From Atherinomorus stipes (taxonomy: Eukaryota > Chordata > Actinopteri > Atheriniformes > Atherinidae): a stretch of 64,000 bases of DNA. The notes beneath the pieces are model-generated. The model saw only the letters and a list, made by a program, of their open reading frames with translations, was not told the origin of the DNA and did no database searches. Position numbers and translations under genes: made by a program. Positions 1-12,279 of the stretch are shown here, one piece after another. The stretch's first letter is position 1. The number at the start of each line of letters is the position of its first letter. The stretch lies in assembly GCA_023101725.1 (NCBI GenBank), contig JALJCO010007813.1:1-64000 (forward strand), read 5' to 3'.

Positions 1-3000
1 TATGAGGATATGTAGCTGCAGTATTTTAAAAAAGCTCAGTTACTAAGATTAAGGCTTCAAAAATGAATACTGGTTGCATTCTTTGTAGTTCTGACTGATT
101 CATGATCAGTTTAAATGCAAATTATGTTTTTATGTGTTGGTTTTAATTAGAAAACAAAGTTGAATTTGTATCTCTTAAAATTGAAGGCAGAATTCATTCC
201 CAAATAATCAGAAGTGTTTCTGGGATTAAGTTACTGTAAGGATGTATAAACACACTGAAAAAGAAACAGTTTCCTATGTCATTCACATGTTTTTTTGTAA
301 ACAAATGCCTGAAGAAAACAGTAGTCATGATCTATTAGTTTAAGAAATAACAAAATAAGAATATAATCAGTCTGTACCTGGATGCCTCACCCAGTCTCCA
401 GTTTCAGACAGAAGATATTAATGGTTTTACAATAACATTTCATATGGTCTTTTGATGCAGTACCCATCAAAATGTGAGTAGCCTATGTCTAAACTTTTTA
501 CTGGTACTGGATATTGCAGCAGTCTTTTTGTTGTCTGTTGAAGCCTGTGGACATGACATGAGAGCTCCTTCAGGCTCGTGTGAAGTGTTAATCAGAAGCT
601 AATGAATCTGGTTGAATTTTAAAATCACTGTTTGATGAAGGTTTGCATACAAACCAAATCAGCTGACAGCTCCAGTTCATGAGGGTGCAACAGGTATATT
701 TGGAAATACAGTTGTGCTTGAAATTCTACAAACCCTTCCATTAAAGACAGAAAAAAATCATTGAAATAAATTGAAATTGACAAAAATGATGACAAAATAA
801 CAATTTTATGAACATCATGACATTGATTTTGTATTGTGGTTCAATGGAAATATCAAAAATGAAAAAAAAAACAACCAAAAATAAAACAAGTAAACAAGCA
901 TGATGGGGCTCCTGCGCTAAAATTTTGTTGAGACACACTTTGAGGCAATCACTGCAATTAGGTGTTTTCTGTAATGTTAAATCAGACTTCTGCACCTGTT
1001 GACAGGTAATTTGACCCACTGTGCATAAGGAGCTTTAATTTGTCTGGGATGCTTTTTTAAAATCATTTTTTCAAACAAAAAATTTGAATCAATATTTTAT
1101 TTTAAATTATGATTTACTAAATTTTATTCATGATCACTTTTTTCAGTTTTGTACCATTTGCATTATGATTGTGAATGTTGCCTTTTCTTTAATGGGAGGG
1201 TTTGTAAACGTTTAAGCACAACTATACGTCTAAGAAATTATCACTGGGGCCTAAAGGTCTTAGTCCCCCCCCCCCCCCCCCCCCCCACACACACACCTTT
1301 TAACCAGTAGGAATAATAGGGATAGCCGCATCAGCTGCTTAATAGTGTGATGTAAAAGCGGTGCAACACCAGACTTGAATTATAATGAAGAAGAACATCG
1401 CACAGAAAGGAAGAATGAGAAAGACTGACATCCAGCAGTTTGTACTATTCATTCTTGGCATGTGGCTTTAAAGAAAAAAAAAAAAAAAAAGACCATATTT
1501 CTAATCATGGCGCTGTTGTTGCTTTTTTCTTCATACTGATTTGCAGGTTTGTAGCAGAAAGTGATGACTCTATGAACCAATCAGTGGATTGTAGCGTGTC
1601 AAGCTCCACCTTTTTGGTTTGGATCGGTAAGATAGGTACACGAACAGAAGAGTGTCAAAAAAGTAGCACAGGTCGGGTTGGGGTACCCATCCCAGTTTTT
1701 GCATATACTGTAGAAGTCCCCAAAAATGTGGACTGACCCGACACCAGACCCGTTGGTGGAAACGGAACTTTACTGAACTGCACAATAGGTACTGTTGTCA
1801 GTCTGCGGATTATCATGAGGCTTTTTGAGATCTTTGTTGTGTTATTTTCCGACATTGATTTTACACATCGTTATCACTTTATTGCATAATTATTTACATC
1901 AATTTAATCCCAAGAAACTCAACTTTCCTGCTTATAAACAGAAACTACGCTGAAATTTGCTGATAGTCTACCAGTTAGGTTTTCAGGACCAAAAGGGATT
2001 GAAATAAAGTTTATTATGGCCACTCTCTAATTCTCTAAGAGAAATAAAAAATATAAGTTGGGATATAAGATCTTAGCCGTAGTTGAACATCCTCTGTTCA
2101 TCTTCTAAACAAATGCAAAAATGAACTTAGCAAAGGTTGACTCTGCGAGTTGTTTCATAACAGATGACAAAAGAGGTGTTGGTGTGGTTGTGTGGTCTGG
2201 CTATTTCAAAAGAAGCAGAAGCAGACAGGCAAGCTCCTGGTCCAACGCTAAGTCAATGCTCCTTCTTCAATTAGTGCAGCTTCCATCATTGCTTACACAG
2301 CTTCTTGGCTTGCCTGAAGTTTTCATCCTCAGCCTCAGCACTAACATGCTATGGCTTATCGTGGAATGCTATTGAACCTTCGTCTGTATCTCCTCCAGAG
2401 TTCTGCCACCAGTGAAAACAAAAACCCACGGATCACGTTTGCTACCTTCAAGGGTCAAAAAGTCAGTTTGAAAGCTCCACAACTTTTAAGTTACTTTTGC
2501 TTTGACTTTGGAACCAGAGATGTGATGTGATTTTTAAAAACTGAGGCACTATGATTGTTGTAAATTTGCATCTGGACTTTGTCTATTTTTGCTTTCTGGT
2601 TTAATGTTGCATTAATTAAGTCTGCTAGACTGTAATCCTGACTGCTAGGGGTTGATTTCATTCCAGTTTTCTTGGAAGCCATGTGAAGTCTGATTAGTGC
2701 CAGTCACCTGAAACCAGGGGTATGTTTATACCAAGTAGAACAAGCCACAGTGTTGCTACTTTTATTCTCTGTGGCATAAGGCAATTTAGATTTAATTTCT
2801 GCACAACTCTGGGGAAGACTCACAGATATTTCACAGTTAAAACCTCACTCCAGTCACCATGCTCCATGAATACATTATTACATGCACTAATATTCTAAGG
2901 ACACGCATGGATACAAAACAGTATTGTCAGCTTGCTTTTTCAAATGTGCAATAACTAAAGACTAAAAATGGCAGGTGGATCTTCACTTGCTGTAAACTAA

Positions 3001-4139
3001 CAAAAAGAGATTCAGATCTTCAATAAGCATGAGGCATGTATTACAAAAGAATTGACTAAAGCCATCCGGTTTCCATATGAGAGTGTGTTTACCCCTCTTT
3101 AACTCTTCATTATGAAGCAACTAATAGCTCTCATGCAATCTCACATCTGTGCAGAAACAGTTGATGTTACAAACATGTATTTGAAGTTTTTCACAGAGAA
3201 TAAAAACACTAATTACATAAAAGGCATGTATTTTTGCTGAGCTAAAGAAACAACAAAGTCATCTAATTGTCTAAATGTGTGCATTCTTGTTCAGGTTTGT
3301 TTGATCAGACAGGGCTGAGAAAGTGTAAATTGATGAGATAAGAGGTGTTCTTGAGACACCATGGGAAAGGCAGGGGACCAGCATTTTCAAGCAGAGGGAA
3401 CATTATATAAAATTGGAGATGTGTTTGTTGCCAGAAGTCTTAAGGTACAGAATGGACTCAGTGCTCATAAACTGTGTAATTGCACATTGGGGTTCATGCT
3501 GTTGAGGCCCACGGGGGGCATATTTACCTGTGGCTGGCAGAGGAAGGACGCTCAGCATGCAGGGACCTTGTACAGCCCTGAAACCAGTTTCAGGAATCAT
3601 GCTGCCCTCTTACAGTAAATCACAAAGCAGCAGGGGTTGTTGAAATGTTTAAATGTCTGAGTTGGTATTTCCAGCTAAACATGTCATTCCTGGACACCAG
3701 CTGTTTGGCAGAACAAAGACGGGGCACCAGCCAGTCATATCTGGGTGGTTTTAGGTAAATGTATGTGCTCTGGCATTTTTTTCCTAATGAGTCACTTTTC
3801 AGACATGTTTGTGGATGGGGTTTGATGTACACTGTATCTTTGATTTTATGTGTCCTGTATAGCGATGGATTGTTCTCTGGCCATGCGCTGTGTAAGTAAC
3901 TCATTAAATGTTATAAAGTCAAGGTAATTACTACAAGATTACTTCTTTGACCAAGCAATTTAAGCTAGGCGAATGCAAATTACCCCAAAGTGAGCACAGA
4001 TTATAAAAAGTTAGATCTCTTATAATGTTTTAAATTGTGAAAATCAACTTTTCCCCCAAAGCTTATTATAATCTATTAGGCCACATAAGACAGTGGAACT
4101 AATTGTAATTACACAGACAAGACTGCAATTTCAAAAACA
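1..4139. other. Intergenic, no gene recognised
   Basis: AT-rich non-coding sequence. The longest open frames are short and lack codon structure or family resemblance. The only notable items are the C tract at 1265-1286 with an adjoining short (AC)n run, and an 18-base A run near 1473. Confidence 0.6.
1265..1296 (+). repeat. Poly-C tract followed by (AC)n
   Basis: A run of 22 C at 1265-1286 continues into five AC units. Such long C tracts are rare in vertebrate DNA and error-prone to sequence, so the length should be treated as approximate. Confidence 0.9.
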
Positions 4140-5050
4140 TCAGTGATCGATATCACATGAAAAATACAGCTCAGGAAAAAGATAAGAGACCCCTGCTATT
4201 TTTCTGAAATCTGCATCTTTGAGTATTAGATTCTGGCATGAACACATCTCATTCTGCTTTATGAGGACAGCAGAGCTGCAGTCTGGCAGAGGGCAAGAAT
4301 AACTTTGAACTTTGGTGACTGCAAAGTCATCATTCAAGAACCATAGGCTGACATCTAGTGACCATCAAACACTGGTGAATTGAATGGCAAAAATGGTTGT
4401 AAACAGACTCCTGCAGGCAGGACTGGAATCATCTCCTTCGTCAGTGGGAAACAAGATCTCAGGCTGAGGTTTGAAAAAGACCACAGGAACTGGACAGTTG
4501 AAGATGGGAGTAAGGTCATATTCTCCTCGTCCAATTTTCAGCTGTGCCCAACACATCGTCGTTTTAAGGTTAGATGGAGACCTGGAGAGGCCTACAAGCC
4601 ACAGTGTCTCACACTGACTTTTAAATATAGAGGGGGATTAGTGATGATTAGGGGTGCTTCATCAAGGCTGGAATCAGGCAAATGTGTCCTTGTGAAGGAT
4701 GCATTAATAAAGCCACCGACAAGATTCTCATAGAAAAACATTGACTGTGCTCCCCAACTCAGAGGATTACAGCAGAACAAACCTCCATGCCCCAAAGCCA
4801 GGGGAATCAAGGTCTGGATGGAGGATCACCACATTAATCTCCAGATCTGAACCCTGTTGGAAAGCTCAATGACACAAAGAGGAAAATCATGGTTACAAAC
4901 CATCAAGCAAAGCTGGGCAAATTTATTTATTTATTTATTTGCAGTGAGATGGTAGAAAGTTACCCAACAGCAACTTGAGCAGTGGATTCTTTTTTCTTTT
5001 CTATTTTTCCAAAGCTATGTCTTTTTTCACTTTTGAGAGATTATGAAAAA
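4140..5050 (+). pseudogene. Tc1/mariner transposase relic
   Basis: The open stretch 4380-4733 on + translates to Tc1-type transposase text: KKDHRNWTVEDGSKVIFSSS, then KPQCLTLTFKYRGGLVMIRG. This corresponds to the region around the first catalytic Asp of the DDE domain (usually followed by Glu), here degraded to SS. Downstream nucleotide sequence up to about 4970 (cagcaggacaa-like, then ggtctggatggaggatcac, cagatctgaaccctgttgg, caacagcaact) still resembles the same transposase out of frame. Frameshifts and a (ATTT)n insertion at 4921-4940 break it. Ancient, inactive copy; the element's ends are not precise, though about 4150-4190 resembles a terminal repeat of this family. Confidence 0.85.
4921..4940 (+). 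repeat. (ATTT)5 microsatellite
   Basis: Five ATTT units interrupt the 3' part of the Tc1 transposase relic. Confidence 0.9.
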
Positions 5051-8027
5051 ACTTCAATTACAGTTATAACGCAAATGATCATTCAACATTTATTTAGGTG
5101 GGGTTGAGATGAAAAGTTATCTGTAAACTGTACCTTATAGCTCCTCCAACTTTTAACTTAAAGGTGATAGCTACAACTTTTTCATCACATTTTTTTCAAA
5201 AATAGTAGGCCTATGTCCACAAAACGTCTAGAGGGTTGTATAATAAAAGTATTCATTTTAAATAAATTTTTTATTGAATATAAATAATTGTCTTATCAAT
5301 TTTGACAGGTCCAGTATACAAAGGCTAAACATTTACATCTGATTACCATGCCAACGTCTACACTGAAGAATTCTGTGCCATTAGCATTAGCTTATATTAG
5401 GAGTTGCTACTGTAGCTATATGCATGTGGCCGAGTAGACTTTTTTTTTATCTGGTTTTAATGCAGAAACCATTCCATCTGCTGTGCTAAAAGTTTAACTT
5501 TTTCAAGGAAAATCATTTTTAAAGAAAACTGGTACTTATCCTGCGCCTCTCTATTTTACAATGTAATAAAAATGATGGGTAAAGCTAAAAGGAATGGCCA
5601 CTAAATGGTAACATGACAAGAACATGCACAGCCGTCCCACTAAGGTGGGCGGGTTAACTTATCCACTGGTTTATCTTTCCCTATTCTCCATAAATGGATA
5701 TATTAATAAAGAAGAGAATCCCAACTTGAAAGACTTTTGTCCAAATAATGATAGACTTTGTTAATTCTTTCTGGTTACTTATGTCTACAGGATCATAAAC
5801 AAAATTACTTCTAGAGAATTATTTCCATCTCTGTCACCTTGAAGTGCTCCAAAAATTCAGTTTCTTGTTTTGCACAAACTGTGATTGAGCTAAAGCCTAT
5901 TCAGGGCAGACACCTTCTAGTTGCCAAATTAAACAGCTCTTTGAAAAAATACAAACACAGTTAGGAAACTCAATCTGTCTTCTTCTGAGCAAACGACCTG
6001 CCAAGCTTGGTATGATAATAAACAGAAAGTTAAAACTCTCATTGGAACAGAAGCTGCCAGGGTGTAAAACAACAGAAAACATCATCACACGTTTACTTTC
6101 CCTTTGGAAACACTGCGCCACAGTGCATTGATGATGTGTTGTCATAAGGATTGCATTTAAAAAGTCTGTGAGATGGTCTTAACTTGGTGTTTGAGTGGTC
6201 AACCTGCAACAGATAATTGTGAATAAGCTTTGTGAAACCTTATAATTACAAGCTGAAAATTGTAGACGGTTTGGTTTTCCATCGAGCTCCAACAGAAGAA
6301 AAAAGCTGCGTGCAGTTTTTCCATCTGTCTCACAATAAATGTAAATTCAAATGCACTGAAACAGGATTTTGTGTTCTCTCATGATGAAGACATGACGAAG
6401 GCAGACGTTTATGCTAAACCACAAGATGGTATGACCTAATCCTCTGCATGAGCTCTGCGTCGCTTGATTGGATATGGGAAAGTGGTGAGTAATTCATTTT
6501 TTCGGTGTCCTGGAGAGTAAAACTATGAGAATGTGGCTTGTATTACTGAGTGATTTAAAAGTATATAGTTGTCTGTTACTCACAGCTATATTGTATCCAG
6601 TACAACAGTAAAACAGACTGGAGAAAAATCCTCAGTGACATATAGAACTTTACACTGTGTCTGTGGAAGTTTCATATGGGTAGCGGGGCTTCGCATCTAA
6701 GCTGGGTGTCGAGAGAGACGTCTTTGCTGTGAATATGGATGTGTGAGTTTTGCGGCGTTCCATTGTCGTCCATCTTGTGGCGTGTGGCTTTAGTTTCCAC
6801 ATTAGTCTATTTCCCACTATTGCTACTGGCACGAGTCAACCTGCACAAAACTCTGCCAAAGATCTGGAAAAGTTAGCATGACTCACTCAAGTTCAGACAG
6901 AAACATTTACTTCCCTCATGTATGTGGCTCCTTAATATGCTCATTTTTACTATATTTTCTGACTATATATTGGAATATTCCATTAGTATTTAACTACTAA
7001 TGAGGCTGTATCAGTTACAAAATAATAAAAACAGCAAACTGCTTGCAAGGGATTTAAAAATATCTAATGATTCTTATTGAGTTTCACACTCCTAACTTTG
7101 ATCTTATTTGGACTTCCATGGTGGCCAAATCCTGGAAATGCTGAGCAAGGTCTTTTGAGTTTGATGTATTTTCACTCAAACTATTAAATGGCTAGTACAA
7201 CCTAGTGGATTTAAAGGCCAAAGAACTGATTCCTTTTTTTTTTAGCATCAAAAATATACAACCTTGAGCTGATGAACACCTTTATCAACCTTGACAATGT
7301 GGAATGAATACAGTGACTTGACTTGATATACAGCAATATAAGCAAAGAACAGGAGGAAATGCTGTTGCTGTGAAAGAAATTTTGGTTGCAAACAGAAACA
7401 CAACCTGTTCAAACATGGCCAAGAGTGCAGCATCCTGTTAGATCAGATTATTTATCCTCAGACAGAGAGAAAAGAAGCAGCTGCCTGTCTTCACCTTTCT
7501 TTCCTGCAGTGAGAGAAACTTAGCAGGTGGGCTTAACCTGGACACACCAATGTCCCCACATAGTTACAGATCATGCTATGAGAACAGGTTCTTGGACTAA
7601 AATGCAGAGCTTAGCGAATGGTTGAAGAAAACAGTGTTTTTATAGTCTGAGGGGAGCTGATAGGCAGGTTTAATGGTCTGGTGGACAGGTGGGCAGACAG
7701 GACAGACCATAGATACCCATATATAACCACTAGACGGGGAATGAGGGGTGCACTGCATGTACATTTTAAACAACCACAGCTTGCTCAGTTTTTGACCGAT
7801 TTTTAAACGGTTCAGTTTGTTATAAACACCAAAGATGTAGTAATGAAACTGCATATGTTGTGCCCCTGAGTAGGGGAAAATCGCTTGAGTCAAGAACAGA
7901 AGCGACCATTTAGCTCTCAAGTCAGTATATTTAATGACTGAGAGTAGAGCGGTGCTCATACTGGCTACTAGTGGAACTGATGTAACTGTAATGTTCTGCC
8001 AAATAAAAGGAATACAAATAATACACT
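5051..8027. other. Intergenic, nothing recognised
   Basis: AT-rich sequence without coding structure. The open frames of 60-120 codons here (for example the minus-strand frame 7597-7959) show no family resemblance and no splice-site framing. Confidence 0.6.
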
Positions 8028-8028
8028 A

Positions 8029-8215
8029 ATGGTGCGTACACACCAAACGCGATTTGGGCGTCAAGGGCGTCAGGTTTACATGCAAAGTCAATGGCTGACA
8101 CGCGTCAAAAAGGTGTCGAAAACCCTGTGACGCGTCTAGACGCGTTACATACGTCGAGTTTTGAGATTTCGAGCTGTTGACGCGTGTTACACATGTCACG
8201 GGTGGCAGAAGCCGG
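8029..8215. mobile_element. Harbinger/ISL2EU-like terminal fragment
   Basis: ggtgcgtacacaccaaacgc followed by repeated gacgcgt motifs (8100, 8121, 8130, 8180) resembles the termini of fish PIF-Harbinger-type elements, which start near g-tgcgt-cacaccaaacgcg. Only one end is visible: the L2 LINE piece begins just after it. The family assignment is from memory and tentative. Confidence 0.4.
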
Positions 8216-8239
8216 AGTTGGAAAATCTGAAATTTCCTG

Positions 8240-8838
8240 GTCTACCTAAAAAAATCAGTTAAACAGCTGCAGCTCATTCAGAACTCTGCTGCCCGAGTTC
8301 TCACTAAGACCAGAAAAGTGGACCACATCAGTCCAGTTCTGATGTCTTTACACTGGCTGCCGGTCCATCAGAGAATAGACTTTAAAGTTCTGCTGCTGGT
8401 CTATAAAGCTCTGAATGGTTTAGGCCCAAAATACATCAGTGACCTCTTGACCCAGTATGAACCAACTAGACCCCTCAGGTCATCTGGATCCGGCCTTTTA
8501 TCAGTTCCCAGAGTCAGAACCAGACCTGGAGAAGCTGCGTTCAGCTTCTATGCTCCACATGTCTGGAACAAACTCCTAGAAAGTCTCAGATCAACTGAAA
8601 CACTTAGTTTATTTAAATCCAGGTTGAAGACCCACCTGTTCTCAGCTGCATTTACGTAGATTTTATTCAAAAGTTAAAATCCGCACATCTCTATAATCTC
8701 TCTTTTTAATCTTAAATGCTTTTAATTTTGAATCATGCTTCTATTTTTTTTCTCTCCCTTTTGCTTATAATGTTTTATGTAAAGCACTTTGAATTGTTCT
8801 GTACATGAAATGTGCTATACAAATAAACTTGCCTTGCC
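8240..8838 (+). mobile_element. L2-type LINE, 3' end with RT C-terminal coding remnant
   Basis: 8261-8659 on + encodes the C-terminal part of a fish L2/CR1-group retrotransposon protein: LQLIQNSAARVL, then SPVLMSLHWLPVHQRIDFKV, LLVYKALNGLGPKYISDLL and WNKLLESLRS, ending with a stop at 8657-8659. The 3' UTR carries gtaaagcactttgaattg and tgctatacaaataaacttgc, the standard L2 tail in fishes. It is a 5'-truncated, non-autonomous copy; the frame is intact, suggesting a fairly recent insertion. Confidence 0.9.
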
Positions 8839-9572
8839 TCAAGTGCATAACTGTTTTTAAGTAGCTGCAGAACAACTGAGCAAAATGCTGAGAACATGAA
8901 AGAGTGTATCAAGTTTATGTTTGTTTGCTTTGACTTTGTGTCCCTCCTCTCTTATCCAGTAGAACGCTGAGAAAGAAGACTGATTGTACAGAATTATAGC
9001 ATAAGTTCAAAAACAATTCTTTATACGCATATGCTTCTTTTAAAACTAAGCCAAAATGCAGAGGCAGTGTGTGAAAAATTCAGTTCAGCCTTACTGCTTC
9101 CAAAGGAATTAAAGGATAAGAAGCAGCCGGTGCTGCTAATCAAAAGCACTTGAAATACTTATTAGTAAGTGTGAGTACCTCTATGAAGCAGAAGTTTTGG
9201 CAGTTTGTTAGTCTTCCCTCACTGTATTATAATGCCAAATGGAAAAGACATCAGCAAGGATGCTACAGTATAGAAGTGATGGCTACTCCACATCACTCAG
9301 AGATGGGTTTTAAAACTGCATCCAAACAATAGGAGTCCACCAAACATTACTCAAAACGGTAAACATCCAAAACAGCTTTCCCAGGGGTAGACGTCTCAGA
9401 AAGTTCACGGCAAGAGCAGATTTGACAGGCCCAGCAAACCCGTGCTTTGCTAAGGGAACAACAATCATTAAACATTAGACCTAAATCAGATCCATTCGTC
9501 AAAGCATTTTTCCACAGGTATTTTACATGACAGGCACGATGTAAACTTGCAACACCAGAAACAGATCTCAAA
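8839..9572. other. Intergenic, nothing recognised
   Basis: No gene, RNA or repeat identified between the LINE end and the hAT-type element. Confidence 0.55.
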
Positions 9573-10607
9573 TAGGCTTTCCACCGATCAGATCGATTTG
9601 ATCGGATCGGCCGATATTTCACATTTTTTTCAAATTTTCCGATCAATGACATCATTGTCATTTTGAATCTGCTCTGGTAAAACTCATTTACACCAATAAA
9701 ACTTAGAAAACAAACAAACAAAAGCAGAATAGACACGTACTCACTAGTATGTGTTTTATGTCTTTGTGGCGTTTTTGTCGTGAGTTCTGTCACTATGTGC
9801 TGGACAATAACGTTTTTACAATCCTGAATACCTACACGTAAAGGATGGCGACGTCGGTTGCAAACATGTCAGCTCTAAGACTGAAAGGACGCAGCGCATT
9901 TCCTGCATTTCTGCAAACAACAGTTTACCTTAAACTGTTGCAGCACAAGTGTTTGTCACTGTGTCTCCATCGAAGACTTTAAATAACAGGACTCCAGACC
10001 GCGGAGACCTCCAGTGTCGAGCGCTTCGGCCGCCGCGTGCTCCTCACGTGCTTCAGCAAGTATGTACACAAACGCTCCTGACGCTGACGCATGCGTCCAC
10101 AGCAAATATTTTCCAGCCCTACTGTGGGTATACCGGACTACATGAGCTGCAGCGGGTTGTTCATTCTCACGTCGAGGTTCTTCTGAGGGAAACAATCACT
10201 CCATTAGTTTGATCACTGATATGATGTCATCAGATGTGAGTCCCAACTTTTGAAGCAGCATTACTGCCTTCATTTGCACTGTGACTGTAAATAATTTCAG
10301 TTATGACTGTTTAAGTTGGGCTGTTATTTGTGCCAGTGGCTCATATTATTTTGTTTTGTCCTGATTAAACCTGAATGCTCATTAGTGGTTATTGATGTTT
10401 AACCTTTTCATCTCAGTCAGTTCAGGACAAAAAAAGGAAACAAAAATCATTTTTATGATACTCAGTAAACTGTATGAAGACAGGTAAACGAGATATTTAA
10501 ATAGATATATTTGCTTCTTCACATGATCGGATCGGTAATCGGTGATCGGTTTTTTAAAACTCTGTGATCAATGATCTGCCCCAAAAATCCTGATCGTGTA
10601 AAGCCTA
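9573..10607. mobile_element. Non-autonomous hAT-type element with 8-bp target duplication
   Basis: The left end taggctttccaccgatcaga and the right end (reverse complement taggctttacacgatcagga) form imperfect terminal inverted repeats. Flanks are atctcaaa at 9565-9572 and atctcaac at 10608-10615, a 7/8 target duplication as expected for hAT. Both subterminal regions carry repeated gatcggatcgg / aatcggtgatcgg motifs, likely transposase-binding clusters. The central 9830-10200 part is GC-richer and CpG-rich. No transposase reading frame is recognisable, so it would depend on an autonomous relative. Confidence 0.8.
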
Positions 10608-11261
10608 ATCTCAACTGAACCCAAGGCTTTACAGGCAAAACCAAACCAAACTGAAATCAGGAGTTTCAAGGATAAACTCGAATATCAACTGTAATGGGTC
10701 CCTAGGCCCATTATTTTTAGCCAGATTTTCAAATCATCCTCTCATCCCTCTGTTGCACTAAGCAGTGGGATTGTAGCGTTGTCCAGTCTGAGCTGTGGTA
10801 GTTGATGTTTCCTCACATTCTGCCTAAAAAGCTTGCATAAAGTGGAGTAGCGTGAACATCTGGCATGTAAATAATCAGTTGTCGCCATTGTGTTTGAAAC
10901 CGAGGAAGGCCATTGTGGTCAGTTGATCCGAGGAACTGGCCAGGTGTCTCCTTCTGGGATTGGTGAGCTAAGAAAATCCCGCAGCAGCTTGCAGGGCGAG
11001 GCAGAGTTGGACATTAGGTGGGGTCGGACATCTGACTCTGCCCACATTACCATTTTGAGTCATTTATTCGAACCCTTCCCCCTATCCCAAAGCCCTAACC
11101 CTAGCCTCACCATTTTTCCACATATCCAAAGTTGCCTAATATCCGACTATTGCCAGCCGCAGGCACAATAGCACACAGTTGTGTTGTGGATAGGTCGGTT
11201 GTTGCACTTAAAGCCACAGCCTTCCTTTCATCCCTGTCCAGAACATTTTCTTGTGTGTTCA

Positions 11262-12279
11262 GTCAAAACGCTGTGCCACATTTTCACTCTTATGACATGG
11301 GAGCTAGCCAGTACATGTTCGCTACAGCTCCGAGGTGAAAGAACTGAAAGTTTGTCTGAATGCAAATGATATAAAAGACAAAGTCCGCACTATACCACTT
11401 CAAAGAGCAAGTCTGAAAGGAGCTTGCGAAAAATAATCATTTTACCACTAAATAGAATATTAAAGTTACAGATGTTGCATTGCAACATGTTACATATGAA
11501 TTACAACAAATTTCTAATACAATAAGTGCATGGACTACTTGGGGGATGAAATGGAGGATATGAATCAAAAGCATAAAGTCCCTTGCTTATAGCAGCAATT
11601 GTTATAAGAAATATTGGATAACTTATTGGATTCAATGGAATTTTCTGCCACTGGGTAACCCAGGGGCTGAAGCTTAACACAACTGCCAGAATTTGAGTTC
11701 TTACCTGGGGCCTTTTCAGCATGTGATCCCCCTGTGTCCCCGAACATTTTTGTGTCAAGCTGCATTCAAATAAAAACTAGTAGTTTCGGGGGTAAAAAAA
11801 CCCCCAAACATTCAAGTAAAAATATATTCAAGGTGTTGCAATAGCTCAGTCAAATTCCAAACCGCAGTCTCATTGAAATGCTGTGGTGGGCCTTAGAGAG
11901 CTGTGCATACAAATGTCTGCAAACCTCACTGAACTGAAGCAATGCTGTAAAGGAGAGACAGCCTAAATTCCTCTGCAGTGATGTGAGAGATTGGTATTAT
12001 TTCTTTAGGGAAAAAAGCAACATCTCTAAAAATAGTTCTGCAGATCATTGAATCATTTTGGTGCATGTATTTGTTCACACACTGCTTACAGTATAATTTA
12101 GGCTAAACAACAACAGCCCCTTTCAGACTTGCTCTGAAAAGTGGTGAGAGTGTGGACTTTTACAGTATACTGTTTGTATTCAGACAAACCTTCCACTTTT
12201 TTACTTTAGAGCTATAATCGACATGTACCAGCTAGCCTCCATGTGGTAAAGGCAATGTTGCGGCATATCGTTTTGGCTG
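11262..12279. repeat. Large imperfect inverted repeat (about 160-nt arms, 690-nt core)
   Basis: The left arm (11262-11423) and the right arm (12116-12279) are reverse complements with mismatches and small gaps. Shared blocks are ctagcc/tggtacatgt, gtttgtctgaat, and the innermost gcaagtctgaaagg. The core (11424-12115) has no recognised gene. The layout suits an old terminal-inverted-repeat transposon or two copies in opposite orientation; no target duplication was found. Confidence 0.65.

Noticed and set aside
7597..7959. 120-codon minus-strand frame
   Set aside because: No recognisable family and no supporting signals; its length is within chance expectation for a 64-kb window.
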